NCBI GenBank assembly: GCA_947471565.1
Contig: CANIVT010000010.1
Span: 1 to 64,000 of the forward strand
Source: Spartobacteria bacterium
GTDB lineage: Bacteria; Verrucomicrobiota; Verrucomicrobiia; Chthoniobacterales; UBA6821
Length of the DNA stretch: 64,000 nucleotides
Direction of reading: 5' to 3'
This document shows, in pieces, positions 24,457 to 32,954 of the stretch. The position numbers were made by a program, and so were the translations under genes. Numbering within the stretch: the stretch's first letter is position 1; each line of letters opens with the position of its first letter. Under the pieces are notes generated by a model. That model saw only the letters and a program-made list of their open reading frames with translations, was not told the DNA's origin and did not search any database.

Positions 24457-25860
24457 TCAGTGTCCCTCCCCGTGTTGCGGCTGCGTCCCAGGAAGCACGG
24501 CCTTGAGTTCGTTCATGCTCATGATCGGAACGAAGCGGATGAAGAGCAGGAACAGCGTGAAGAAGATCCCGAGTGTGCCGGTGGCCGTCAGGATATCGAC
24601 GATGGAAGGGTGGAAATTGCCCCAGGCGGAGGGGAGGAAGTCGTGCAGGAGCGAGGTCGTCACGATCATGAAACGCTCAAACCACATGCCGACGTTGCAA
24701 AGGATCGCGAGAACGAAGACGAGCGGCAGGCAGGTCCGGACGCGCTTGAACCAGAAAAGCTGGGGGATGGTCAGGTTGATCGAGAGGCAGGTGATCGCGT
24801 ACCAGGCAGCGGTGCCGTGGAAGCGCTCCCAGAAGGCGCCCCGTTCGAAGGCGTTGCCGCTGTACCAAGCGCAGAAGAGCTCGTAGACGTACACGTAGCC
24901 CACGCAGGAAGCCATCATGAGCAGGAGCATCGCCACCTTCTCAAGCTGGGCCGGGGTGATGAGATCCTTGAGCTGCGGATACAGGGCGCGGAGCGGAATG
25001 AGGAGCGTCAGCACAGTGGCGCAGCCGCTGTAGACTGCACCGACCATGAAGTAGAAGGGGAAGATCGTGGCGTGCCAGCCGGGAATCACGGAAGTGGCGC
25101 AGTCACTGGCCACGATCGTCGTGACGGTGACGACGAGGACCGAGGTGAGGCCTGCCAGCACGACATACATCGACTCGTAGTGACGCCACTGGCGGGCGGT
25201 GCCAAGCCATCCAAGCGAGGCAACGCCGTAGCAGAACTTGCGGATCTTCGTCGTGGCCCGGTCGCGGAGCACCGCAAGGTCGGGAATCATTCCTGCAAAC
25301 CAGAAGAGAGAGGAAACCGTCAGGTAGCTGGTGACGGCAAAAACGTCCCAGAGCAGCGGGCTCGAGAAGTTGGGCCACATCCCGTAGTTGTTGGGCACGG
25401 GGAAAAGGAACCAAACAAACCAGACTCTGCCGATGTGGATTGCCGGGTAAACGCCTGCGCAGACGATCGCGAACACGGTCATCGCCTCGGCGGCACGGGA
25501 GACCGAGAGGCTCCATCTCTGGCGGGTCAGGAAGAGAACCGCCGAGATGAAGGAACCGGCATGGGCCATGGAAACCCAGAAGATGAAGTTGGTGATGTCC
25601 CAGGCCCAGAACGCGGGGCTGTTCGATCCCCAGACGCCGACACCCGTGATGATCATGTAAAGAATGCAGGCTCCGCCGATGGCGGCGAAGGTTCCTGAGA
25701 TCGAGATCGCGGCATACCACCAGAGAGGGGTCTTGCCCTCGACGATGGAGCAGACCGCGTCGGTCACCCAGAGCGGACCGCGGTTGTTGAGCACCTGCGG
25801 CGGACGGGCAATGGCGCTCAGGTCTGGCGTCACGGTCTCGTTGGAGGTGGAGGCGGACAT
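24457..25860 (-). CDS. actC: Alternative complex III subunit ActC (NrfD/PsrC-like)
   Basis: From ATG 25860 the product has 467 residues, with about ten transmembrane helices of the NrfD/PsrC fold: WDITNFIFWVSMAHAGSFISAV, FPVPNNYGMWPNFSSPLLWD and VVASDCATSVIPGWHATIFP are typical ActC stretches. It forms the quinol-binding membrane core with ActF. A longer frame to 26376 exists but its N-terminal part is a shadow of actB; 25860 lies 7 nt after the actB stop. Confidence 0.95.
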   Translation of the reverse strand: MSASTSNETVTPDLSAIARPPQVLNNRGPLWVTDAVCSIVEGKTPLWWYAAISISGTFAAIGGACILYMIITGVGVWGSNSPAFWAWDITNFIFWVSMAHAGSFISAVLFLTRQRWSLSVSRAAEAMTVFAIVCAGVYPAIHIGRVWFVWFLFPVPNNYGMWPNFSSPLLWDVFAVTSYLTVSSLFWFAGMIPDLAVLRDRATTKIRKFCYGVASLGWLGTARQWRHYESMYVVLAGLTSVLVVTVTTIVASDCATSVIPGWHATIFPFYFMVGAVYSGCATVLTLLIPLRALYPQLKDLITPAQLEKVAMLLLMMASCVGYVYVYELFCAWYSGNAFERGAFWERFHGTAAWYAITCLSINLTIPQLFWFKRVRTCLPLVFVLAILCNVGMWFERFMIVTTSLLHDFLPSAWGNFHPSIVDILTATGTLGIFFTLFLLFIRFVPIMSMNELKAVLPGTQPQHGEGH

Positions 25861-25867
25861 GATCGGA

Positions 25868-28800
25868 TCAGGCGTGCTCGCCGCGGTTGGCGGCGCCGAC
25901 GAGCGAGGCTCCCGGCATCGCGGGGTTGGGATTGCGGACGCGGGCCATGTAGGAGACGCGCGGGCGGGTGTTGAGATAAGCGAGGGAGGAGTACGTGCGC
26001 GGGTCGGCCTTGGCCTTGGAGACGCGGCTCTTGGGGTCGTTGATATTCCCGAAGACAATCGACTCCGAGGGGCAGGCCTGCTGGCAGGCGGTCTTGAACG
26101 CGGGGAGCAGGGTCTTCTCCACGTCGCTGGCACCGGCGGCAACGGAACGTCCGATCTTGGCCTCCTCGATGCGCTGGATGCAGAAGGTGCACTTCTCCAT
26201 AACGCCGCGCATGCGAACCGTGACGTTGGGGTTCTTGGACATCTTGAGGCTGTCGGCCATGCCCTTGTGGGCGAGCGGGCCGAAGTAGAGCTCGTCGAGC
26301 GGGCGCTCGTTGTAGTCGAACCAGTTGAAGCGGCGCACCTTCCAGGGGCAGTTGTTGGCGCAGTACCGGGTGCCAATGCAGCGGTTGTAGGCCATCAGGT
26401 TGAGGCCCTCCTCGCTGTGGACGGTCGCGTTGGCCGGGCAGACGGCCTCACACGGGGCGATCTCGCACTGCTGGCACATCACCGCCATCGGGATCATCTC
26501 GAGGTTTTCCTCTTTGTGATCGGCGCTGGCGAACCAGCGGTCAATGCGGATCCAGGCCATGTCGCGGCCCTTGAGCACCTGGCTCTTGCCGACGACGGGG
26601 ACGTTGTTCTCCGAGCGGCAGGCGACGAGGCAGGCGTTGCAGCCGATGCAGGAATTCAGATCGATCGACATGCCCCACTGGAGGCCCTGATCGTAGGAAG
26701 GGGTCGGGTAGAGTGACTTGGGCGGAGTGAGTTCGCCGTCCATCTCGGCGGCGAAACCGGGCTCCTCCTTGAACTGCTCCAGCGTCCCCTCGCGGGCGAT
26801 GTTGCGCCCCTCCATGTTCTCGTGCTCCTGGGTGCGGGCGAAGACATAGTAGTCCTTGGGCAGGCGCTCGACCTTCACGCCGGAGCGGAAGCAGAGAGCC
26901 GAGGAATCGCGGAGCGGGTAGGCGTCGAAGCCGACCTTCTCCATGACATGGGAAAGACCTTTGCGGCCGTAGCCGAGGGCAATGCTGAGCGACTTGTCGG
27001 CATGACCAGGAGCGATCAGCGCGGCGGCCTCGAGGGAGCTGCCCCCGGCAGTCAGCTTGAGCCATCCACCATCCTCGATGCCGAGGGCCTTGGCGTCGGC
27101 GGGGCTGACAAGGACGGCGTTGTCCCAGACGAGTTTGGTGACGAAATCAGGAGTCTCCTGGAGCCAGGAGTTGTTCGCGTAGCGGCCGTCATCGACCGAG
27201 GAACTGCGCAGGAAGACTGCCTCGAAGCCATCATTGGCCACGGAACCGGACTGCACGGCGGACACGGCGGCGGTCTGATTGAGGGAGGGGGTCGCTGCAG
27301 GGAAGGCGCTGCCGGCGGCAAAGCCGTTCTTCAGGAAGGTGTTCCAGGCGGCATCGGAGGGGTCCTTGGAATACGAGGCGAAGGTGGCGCGCACGGCGGA
27401 GGGGCCGTCGACTTTTTCACCGGCAAGCGCGGCAAGGATCTCGATCGTCGAGAGACCGTTCCAGAGCGGAAGGATCATCGGTTGCACGGCGCAGACCGTA
27501 CCATCCAGGGAACGGGCATCACCCCAGCTCTCGAGATAATGGGCGGCGGGCACCTGCCAGTGGGTCACCTTGGAGGTCTCGTCGGTAAAGAGAGAGAGAT
27601 GAAGCGTCTCGGGAACGCGTGCCAGCAGGTTCGGGAAATCAAGATCAACGGGGGCCGTGTGGACAGGATTCCCACCGAGGATGAGCAGGGTCTGGACGGC
27701 ACCTGCCTTCATCGCGGCCGAGAGGTCGGCAAGGGAGGCGATCGTCTTGGCGGAGGTCTGCCGGGCAGTGACCGTCGCGCCGAGATTTCCGAGGGCAGCA
27801 TTGATGCCGAATGCCAGCGCCTGTACCGAGACAGGGAGGCCGGAGCCGGCGATCACGATCCCCTTCCCCTTGGCGGCGATCAGATCATCAGCCACTCCAT
27901 TGATCCAAGCCGGATCGAAAGAAACAGTGCCGGTTTTGGCGGTAGCAACGAGGGCCTTCAGATTCGCGTCGCCTGTCTTGGCGGCAACGGCCTTGGCCAC
28001 GGCGGCGGCGAAGTCGCCGAGTTCGCTGGCGCGGGCACGGATGCGGTGATCCGCCATGCCACCGGTGATCGAGAAATGATTCTCCGCGACGTAGAGGCGG
28101 TTCATCGATTCTTTATTCATCGATGCATTAGGATCGCGGCGCTTGGCGAAACCGTTGGCAAAGCCGAATCCGGCATCGGCGGGATTGAGGAAGTCGCTGC
28201 CGATCGAGAGGATCACGTCGGCCTTGTTAAAATCATAGGCGGGACGAACACCGGCACCCAGGAGGGTGTCGAAGGCGGCGTCATTCGGGGCGATCGCCTC
28301 GTCCTGCACCCAAAGGATCTTGGGGAACTGCTGGGTCAGGGCGGTACGGAAACGCTCGACGGTCGGGGAATGCTCCCTGCCGACGAGGATCGCGAGTCCC
28401 TCGCCGCCGTTGGCTCCCGCCGTGGCGCGGATCTTGGCGAGCAGGTTGTCGAGGTCGCCGCGGCCGACCTTCAGGGAATCGTGCGTGATCTCGCGGGGAC
28501 GCTGGGGATCGTAGAGATTGAGGACGGAGGCCTGGGCAAAGGCGTCGGTCGAGCCGTTGCTGAGCGGGTGGAGGGGATTGCCCTCGATCTTGGTCGGGCG
28601 ACCGTCGGAGGTGGTGACGATGACCGGGATGGCGCCCGTGGGGGTCGGCATCGCGCTCGCGTAGTAGAGGAACTTGCCGGGGACGGTCCATTCGGCCGAC
28701 TTCGCAAAGGGAACGAGATGAGCCTCGGGGCGCCGGCATCCCGTGAGTCCCACGCCGGTCAGTGCGGTGGCGGCACCCATGAGGCGCACGAAGTCACGGC

Positions 28801-28951
28801 GGGAGAGACCATCCTGGTCACGGCCCGCGGCGGCATCCGAGAACTCACGTCCAAGCCCCTCGGTGAAGGAAGCGGAACCCTCGCGCTCCTCCAGCGAACG
28901 CCAGAGGGTCGGATTGGACTCGCGGGGTGGATGGGGAAAAATCTTCTTCAT
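25868..28951 (-). CDS. actB: Alternative complex III subunit ActB (iron-sulphur protein)
   Basis: The product has 1027 residues. The N-terminus has a twin-arginine motif (SRRDFVRLMG, about 50-59) followed by a hydrophobic stretch ending LTGC. Residues about 75-750 are the molybdopterin-oxidoreductase-like domain that in ActB carries no molybdenum. The C-terminal ferredoxin part has CIGCNACLVAC (about 768), CQQCEIAPCEAVCP (about 827), CIGTRYCANNCPW (about 857), KCTFC (about 919) and CQQACP (about 959), enough for four clusters. It relays electrons from quinol to the c-type haems. It overlaps actA by 4 nt. Confidence 0.96.
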   Translation of the reverse strand: MKKIFPHPPRESNPTLWRSLEEREGSASFTEGLGREFSDAAAGRDQDGLSRRDFVRLMGAATALTGVGLTGCRRPEAHLVPFAKSAEWTVPGKFLYYASAMPTPTGAIPVIVTTSDGRPTKIEGNPLHPLSNGSTDAFAQASVLNLYDPQRPREITHDSLKVGRGDLDNLLAKIRATAGANGGEGLAILVGREHSPTVERFRTALTQQFPKILWVQDEAIAPNDAAFDTLLGAGVRPAYDFNKADVILSIGSDFLNPADAGFGFANGFAKRRDPNASMNKESMNRLYVAENHFSITGGMADHRIRARASELGDFAAAVAKAVAAKTGDANLKALVATAKTGTVSFDPAWINGVADDLIAAKGKGIVIAGSGLPVSVQALAFGINAALGNLGATVTARQTSAKTIASLADLSAAMKAGAVQTLLILGGNPVHTAPVDLDFPNLLARVPETLHLSLFTDETSKVTHWQVPAAHYLESWGDARSLDGTVCAVQPMILPLWNGLSTIEILAALAGEKVDGPSAVRATFASYSKDPSDAAWNTFLKNGFAAGSAFPAATPSLNQTAAVSAVQSGSVANDGFEAVFLRSSSVDDGRYANNSWLQETPDFVTKLVWDNAVLVSPADAKALGIEDGGWLKLTAGGSSLEAAALIAPGHADKSLSIALGYGRKGLSHVMEKVGFDAYPLRDSSALCFRSGVKVERLPKDYYVFARTQEHENMEGRNIAREGTLEQFKEEPGFAAEMDGELTPPKSLYPTPSYDQGLQWGMSIDLNSCIGCNACLVACRSENNVPVVGKSQVLKGRDMAWIRIDRWFASADHKEENLEMIPMAVMCQQCEIAPCEAVCPANATVHSEEGLNLMAYNRCIGTRYCANNCPWKVRRFNWFDYNERPLDELYFGPLAHKGMADSLKMSKNPNVTVRMRGVMEKCTFCIQRIEEAKIGRSVAAGASDVEKTLLPAFKTACQQACPSESIVFGNINDPKSRVSKAKADPRTYSSLAYLNTRPRVSYMARVRNPNPAMPGASLVGAANRGEHA

Positions 28952-29607
28952 CGGTGGCAGCCTCCGCAGTTGACGGGCGGGTTGATCTTCCAGTCCGCCT
29001 TGAACTTCAGCCCCATCTCACGCTGCTCCGTGTCGGAGGCGGGATGCCAGTCCATGTTGAAGACCTCGGAGGGAGGGCGGAGGAAATTCTCGGGGGAGCG
29101 GTGGCAGTCGAGGCACCACTTCATACTGAGCGACTGGGCCTCGTAGACCTGCGCCATCTCGTTGATCTTGCCGTGGCAGCTGTAGCAGCTGACGCCGCGG
29201 TTCACATGGACGGCGTGGTTGAAGTAGGCGTAGTCAGGCAGGCGGTGAATCTGCACCCATGGGATCGGCTGGCCGGTCTTCCAGCTCTCACGGACGGGGG
29301 CTAGGCGCGGGCTGTTGCCGAGGATCTTGCCCTCACCATGGCAGTTGATGCAGGTCTGGGTGTTGGGGAGATTGGAGTGGCCGGCAACCTCGACGAAGCT
29401 ATGGCAGTAGCGGCAGTCCATTCCGAGTTGCTTCACGTGAAGCGCGTGGGAGAAGGGAACCGGCTGGTCGGGCTGGTAGCCCACGCGGGTGTACTTGGGG
29501 GTGAAGTAGTACCAGATCCCGAGAGTCACGGGCGCCCCTGCGAGGAGGACGCAGACAAGCAACTGGAGCGGTACCCAGTTGGCCCATCGGGGAAAGAAAT
29601 TCGACAT
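28948..29607 (-). CDS. actA: Alternative complex III subunit ActA (pentahaem cytochrome c)
   Basis: From ATG 29607 the product has 219 residues with an N-terminal membrane anchor (about 10-30). Five CxxCH motifs are visible in order: CRYCH, CINCH, CYSCH, CLDCH and CGGCH, the last at the C-terminus. This is the usual ActA haem count. It is the first gene of the 20 kb respiratory operon; its promoter should lie in the 226 bp divergent region 29608-29833. The longer frame upstream is non-coding repeat sequence. Confidence 0.95.
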   Translation of the reverse strand: MSNFFPRWANWVPLQLLVCVLLAGAPVTLGIWYYFTPKYTRVGYQPDQPVPFSHALHVKQLGMDCRYCHSFVEVAGHSNLPNTQTCINCHGEGKILGNSPRLAPVRESWKTGQPIPWVQIHRLPDYAYFNHAVHVNRGVSCYSCHGKINEMAQVYEAQSLSMKWCLDCHRSPENFLRPPSEVFNMDWHPASDTEQREMGLKFKADWKINPPVNCGGCHR

Positions 29608-29833
29608 CGGGAGTGGTGAAGACGCCCGGATGGAGGAATTCGCAGGCCCGAACAGAGTAGAAAGATGGCCGCCGAAGGCAAGATTTTTGCCGTGGAAATT
29701 CAAAGGAAGACAGAAATGTCGCGCGGAGACGCAGAGGCGCGGAGAGAGGGATGCGGGTGATTCCCTTTTTCGATGGTTTTCTATTTTATCCTGCGGGATA
29801 GGTTCCAAGATCATCAGCCACTCACCCAGTCCG

Positions 29834-30292
29834 ATGAAATATCTCCTTCCGACAATTCAGGCCCTCCTTCTCTCGGTCTGCACACTGCAGGCGGCGCCAA
29901 CGGCCCAGACCAACCTCCCCAAGGCGACCCTCACCCTGGGATCGGAGTCACTGATTGCGCAGATCGCCGCAGACGATCCATCGCGCGAACGGGGGCTCAT
30001 GTCGCGGACCAACCTCGCCGAGAACGAGGCGATGCTCTTTGTCTTTCCTACCCCACGATCCGTCGCATTCTGGATGAAAGACACACCGACACCGCTCTCG
30101 ATCGCCTACGTCGGCCCCTCGGGGCGGATCTTCGAGATCCATGACATGAAGCCCTTTGACGAAACTCCGATTCCGAGCGCCTCCGGCGCGGTCGTCTACG
30201 CCATCGAAACACCCCTAGGGTGGTTCACCAAACACGGCGTGCTGGCAGGGAGCATGGTCGGAGGCCTTCCTTCCCCCTCGACAGCGAAGTAG
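29834..30292 (+). CDS. Exported DUF192-family protein
   Basis: The product has 152 residues from ATG 29834, with a signal peptide ending around TLQAAPTA. The DUF192 core is clear: ERGLMSRTNLAENEAMLFVF, SVAFWMKDTPTPLSIAYV and the G-x-I-F-E-I-H-D-M-K-P segment. DUF192 proteins are small, soluble and of unknown function, often periplasmic. It is divergent from actA across 226 bp. Confidence 0.88.
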   Translation: MKYLLPTIQALLLSVCTLQAAPTAQTNLPKATLTLGSESLIAQIAADDPSRERGLMSRTNLAENEAMLFVFPTPRSVAFWMKDTPTPLSIAYVGPSGRIFEIHDMKPFDETPIPSASGAVVYAIETPLGWFTKHGVLAGSMVGGLPSPSTAK

Positions 30293-30333
30293 GACCCTCC
30301 CTCGGTGAGCGCGGCACTAGCCTGCCGCTTTAT

Positions 30334-31074
30334 TTAGGAGGAAAAGTGATTTCCGGTGATGCCGTGGTAAATCCCTTCCCAGATTTTTTGTCCGATGGGA
30401 TTGCTGATGGAGGTCATTTCTTGAGCTCCGAACGCAAGAGTCATGGCAATCGCGACCGCAAGCATAGGTTTCCAAAACGGAATAGGTGTCGCTTTGCTCA
30501 AGGCTACGGCGATGCAGTACCCCTGCCAGATCATCATTAGAATCTCGATGGCGTATTGGATGGGATCCCACAAGATCCTGGGCAAGATCCAATCAATTGC
30601 CATGTCGAGTATTGCTTGAAGCAAGCAGACCAAGATGGATGTATAGGCAACAACACGGAAAACGGATTGAAAAGCCACCGACCCTGCCCTCAAAACCCTG
30701 AGAGCGATGAATACCACGATTGAAAAAAGGAATAGGGGAGCAATCGTAAACACCAGTCCCGAGGGAACCCATGGAAGAGCAAAGCTCAAAGAGTTTAGAA
30801 AATTCTTAAAATCCGCCACTTTGATCCAAAGGATCCCGTTAGTAAGCAAAAGCACACCCACCACGGTGATTCCGGTTGCCAGCAGATTTAGCAAGATCGG
30901 GTTCCAATAGCCGCCATCCCAACGAAAATTAGAAAATGTCTCCGAAGGACGGAACATCACGCCCTTGATCGTAAGGAAGATTGATTTGAAAAATCCAACT
31001 TCTCCACGCCTCTCCCATGCAGGCTCCAATGAAAGATTTCCGTCATCGCCCGCGGGCGCAGTATCTCGATTCAT
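30334..31074 (-). CDS. YIP1-family membrane protein
   Basis: From ATG 31074, which has an excellent AAGGAGG six bases upstream, the product has 246 residues. A soluble N-terminus leads to the F-x-x-I-F-L-T-I-K-G-V-M-F-R-P-S-E-T-F motif typical of the YIP1 domain, followed by about five transmembrane helices. Bacterial YIP1 proteins have no settled function. The frame extends to 31188, but the repeat at 31123 and the strong ribosome-binding site favour 31074. Confidence 0.75.
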   Translation of the reverse strand: MNRDTAPAGDDGNLSLEPAWERRGEVGFFKSIFLTIKGVMFRPSETFSNFRWDGGYWNPILLNLLATGITVVGVLLLTNGILWIKVADFKNFLNSLSFALPWVPSGLVFTIAPLFLFSIVVFIALRVLRAGSVAFQSVFRVVAYTSILVCLLQAILDMAIDWILPRILWDPIQYAIEILMMIWQGYCIAVALSKATPIPFWKPMLAVAIAMTLAFGAQEMTSISNPIGQKIWEGIYHGITGNHFSS

Positions 31075-31122
31075 TGGCGCCTCCTTTATGGACTCTCTGT
31101 CGCTTTCGTCAAGGCGCAGGGA

Positions 31123-31203
31123 TTTTAGATGCGGGGCAAGGCGCGTGAGCGACGCTGTAGTTTTCCTACAGCGAGCGAACAGCAACAAAGCCCCGCGCTA
31201 AAA
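31123..31203 (-). repeat. Family-A palindromic repeat (copy 2)
   Basis: An 81 bp repeat whose complement starts TTTTAGCGCGGGGC and ends CGCATCTAAAA. It has a central CGCTGTAG/CTACAGCG hairpin. It aligns along its length with copies at 3964-4042 and 40975-41053 and with the split copy at 49152-49311. Confidence 0.7.
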
Positions 31204-31215
31204 GCACAAGCCCTG

Positions 31216-32799
31216 TTAAACCTTCAGCTCTTCGTTGGTCTGAGCATTCGCCACCGAAAACTTCTCCACATGGAGCGTCGGGTCGGACTTGAAGGTCAGG
31301 CGGCCGGCGTATTTGCGCTCGATATCGATGAGGAGCTCCTCGTCCTCGGTGCGAAGGCGGTTGAGCAGCTCGGGATGGACGGTGATCTTGAACTCGTGGA
31401 TCTCTTCCTGGTGACGCTTCATCAGCGTGTGGAGCGCGCGCTGGAGTTCCACGCTCATGGTCATGGGGCTCTTGACGACACCCTTACCGGCGCAGTTGGG
31501 GCAGTTCACGTAGAGTGAGCTGGCAAGGCTTTCCTGCGCGCGCTGGCGGGTCATCTCCATGAGTCCGAGCGCAGAGATGGGCAGTACGTGGGTGCGGGCC
31601 TTGTCACGGCGGAGGCGATCGCGCATGCGCTGGTAGACGGCCTGCTGGTCCTTCCGGTTCTTCATGTCGATGAAGTCGACGACGATGAGTCCGCCGATGT
31701 TGCGCAGACGAAGCTGGCGGGCCACCTCGTCGGCGGCCTCCATGTTGGTCTGGAAGATGGTCTTGTCCATGTCCTTGCTTCCCTTATTGCGGCCGGTGTT
31801 CACGTCGACGGCGATCATCGCCTCGGTCTCGTCGATGACGAGGTAACCGCCGCACGGGAGCCAGACCTGACGCAGGAAGGCGCTGTCGATCTGCGACTGG
31901 ACGGCGAAGTTGTCGAAGATCGGCTTCTGACCGCTGTAGAAGTGGATCGATTTCTTCGCACGCTTGGAGATCGGGGCGACGAGTTCCTGCATCCGCTCGG
32001 CGGCCTTGATGTCGTCGACATGGACGGCGTCGACGCTCTCGGTGAGAAGATCGCGCACGGTGCGCTCGACGAGATCGGGCTCGAGCATGAGTGTCGAGGC
32101 AGTCTTGTTCTCAGCCATTCCCTGCTCGACCTGACGCCACTGGTCGAGCAACAGACCGAGGTCGCGGACAAAGAAGCGGGCCTTCTGCCCCTCGCCGGCC
32201 GTGCGGATGATGATGCCCATTCCCTCGGGGAGGGTGAGCTCGGTGAGGATCTTGCGCAGGCGGGCCCTCTCCTTGGGGTCCTCGATCTTGCGGGAGATAC
32301 CGCACTGGTCATTGAAGGGCATGAGGACCATGTAGCGTCCTGCGAGCGAGATATTGGTGGTGATGCGGGGACCCTTGGTACCGATCGGCCCTTTGGTCAC
32401 CTGGACCATGATCTCGCTGCCGACGGGGTAGACGTTGGGGATGTCCTTGGCGGTGAGTTTCTTCTTGGAGGGGGCGGGCTTGCCGGAGCGCTGGACCGCC
32501 TCGATGCCGCTGTCGAGAGCGGCCGGGATGGCGTCCCAGAAGTGGAGGAAGGCGTTCTTCTCGAAGCCGATGTCGACGAACATGGCCTTGAGCCCGTGTT
32601 CGATGTTGCGGATCTTCCCCTTGAAGATGCCACCAACGATGTTGCGCTCGCTGTCTCGCTCGATGGAATATTCCTCGAGCTTGCCGTCCTCGAGGAGGGC
32701 GACGCGTTTCTCCAGCTTCTCGCAGCTGACGATAAGTTCGATGCGGGGGCCGTTTTTCTTCATGCCGAGGAATTTTTTGACAGTATCGATGATGCTCAT
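31216..32799 (-). CDS. rng: Ribonuclease E/G family protein
   Basis: The product has 527 residues, the size of RNase G. An S1 domain (about 35-155) has FKGKIRNIEHGLKAMFVDIG. The catalytic metal site has D332 in AVDVNTGRN and D375 in VVDFIDMK, equivalent to D303 and D346 of E. coli RNase E. The zinc-link CPNCAGKG (about 428) joins subunits. There is no long C-terminal degradosome scaffold. It follows mrdA by 155 nt of repeat-like sequence, as rng follows mre genes in many bacteria. Confidence 0.93.
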   Translation of the reverse strand: MSIIDTVKKFLGMKKNGPRIELIVSCEKLEKRVALLEDGKLEEYSIERDSERNIVGGIFKGKIRNIEHGLKAMFVDIGFEKNAFLHFWDAIPAALDSGIEAVQRSGKPAPSKKKLTAKDIPNVYPVGSEIMVQVTKGPIGTKGPRITTNISLAGRYMVLMPFNDQCGISRKIEDPKERARLRKILTELTLPEGMGIIIRTAGEGQKARFFVRDLGLLLDQWRQVEQGMAENKTASTLMLEPDLVERTVRDLLTESVDAVHVDDIKAAERMQELVAPISKRAKKSIHFYSGQKPIFDNFAVQSQIDSAFLRQVWLPCGGYLVIDETEAMIAVDVNTGRNKGSKDMDKTIFQTNMEAADEVARQLRLRNIGGLIVVDFIDMKNRKDQQAVYQRMRDRLRRDKARTHVLPISALGLMEMTRQRAQESLASSLYVNCPNCAGKGVVKSPMTMSVELQRALHTLMKRHQEEIHEFKITVHPELLNRLRTEDEELLIDIERKYAGRLTFKSDPTLHVEKFSVANAQTNEELKV

Positions 32800-32954
32800 G
32801 ATGGGTCGGTGTTTAGGATTTTAGACTGAAGGTTGTGAGGTCTGAGGGTTTGCGTGAGTTCGATGGGTGAATTTTGACGGGGAGTTTGATGTTGGTGGAT
32901 TTGGAAATTTGCTTGGTTCGGTTGCTAAAAGTCTAAGGTCTTCAGCCGATTTGC

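Noticed and set aside
25861-26376. N-terminal extension of actC
   Set aside because: Ser/Arg/Pro-rich shadow of actB; the NrfD-type protein starts at 25860.
26822-29146. 774-codon plus-strand open frame
   Set aside because: Antisense to actB and actA; no motifs, Gly/Glu/Arg-rich translation.
31588-32829. 413-codon plus-strand open frame
   Set aside because: Antisense to rng; low-complexity acidic translation without domains.
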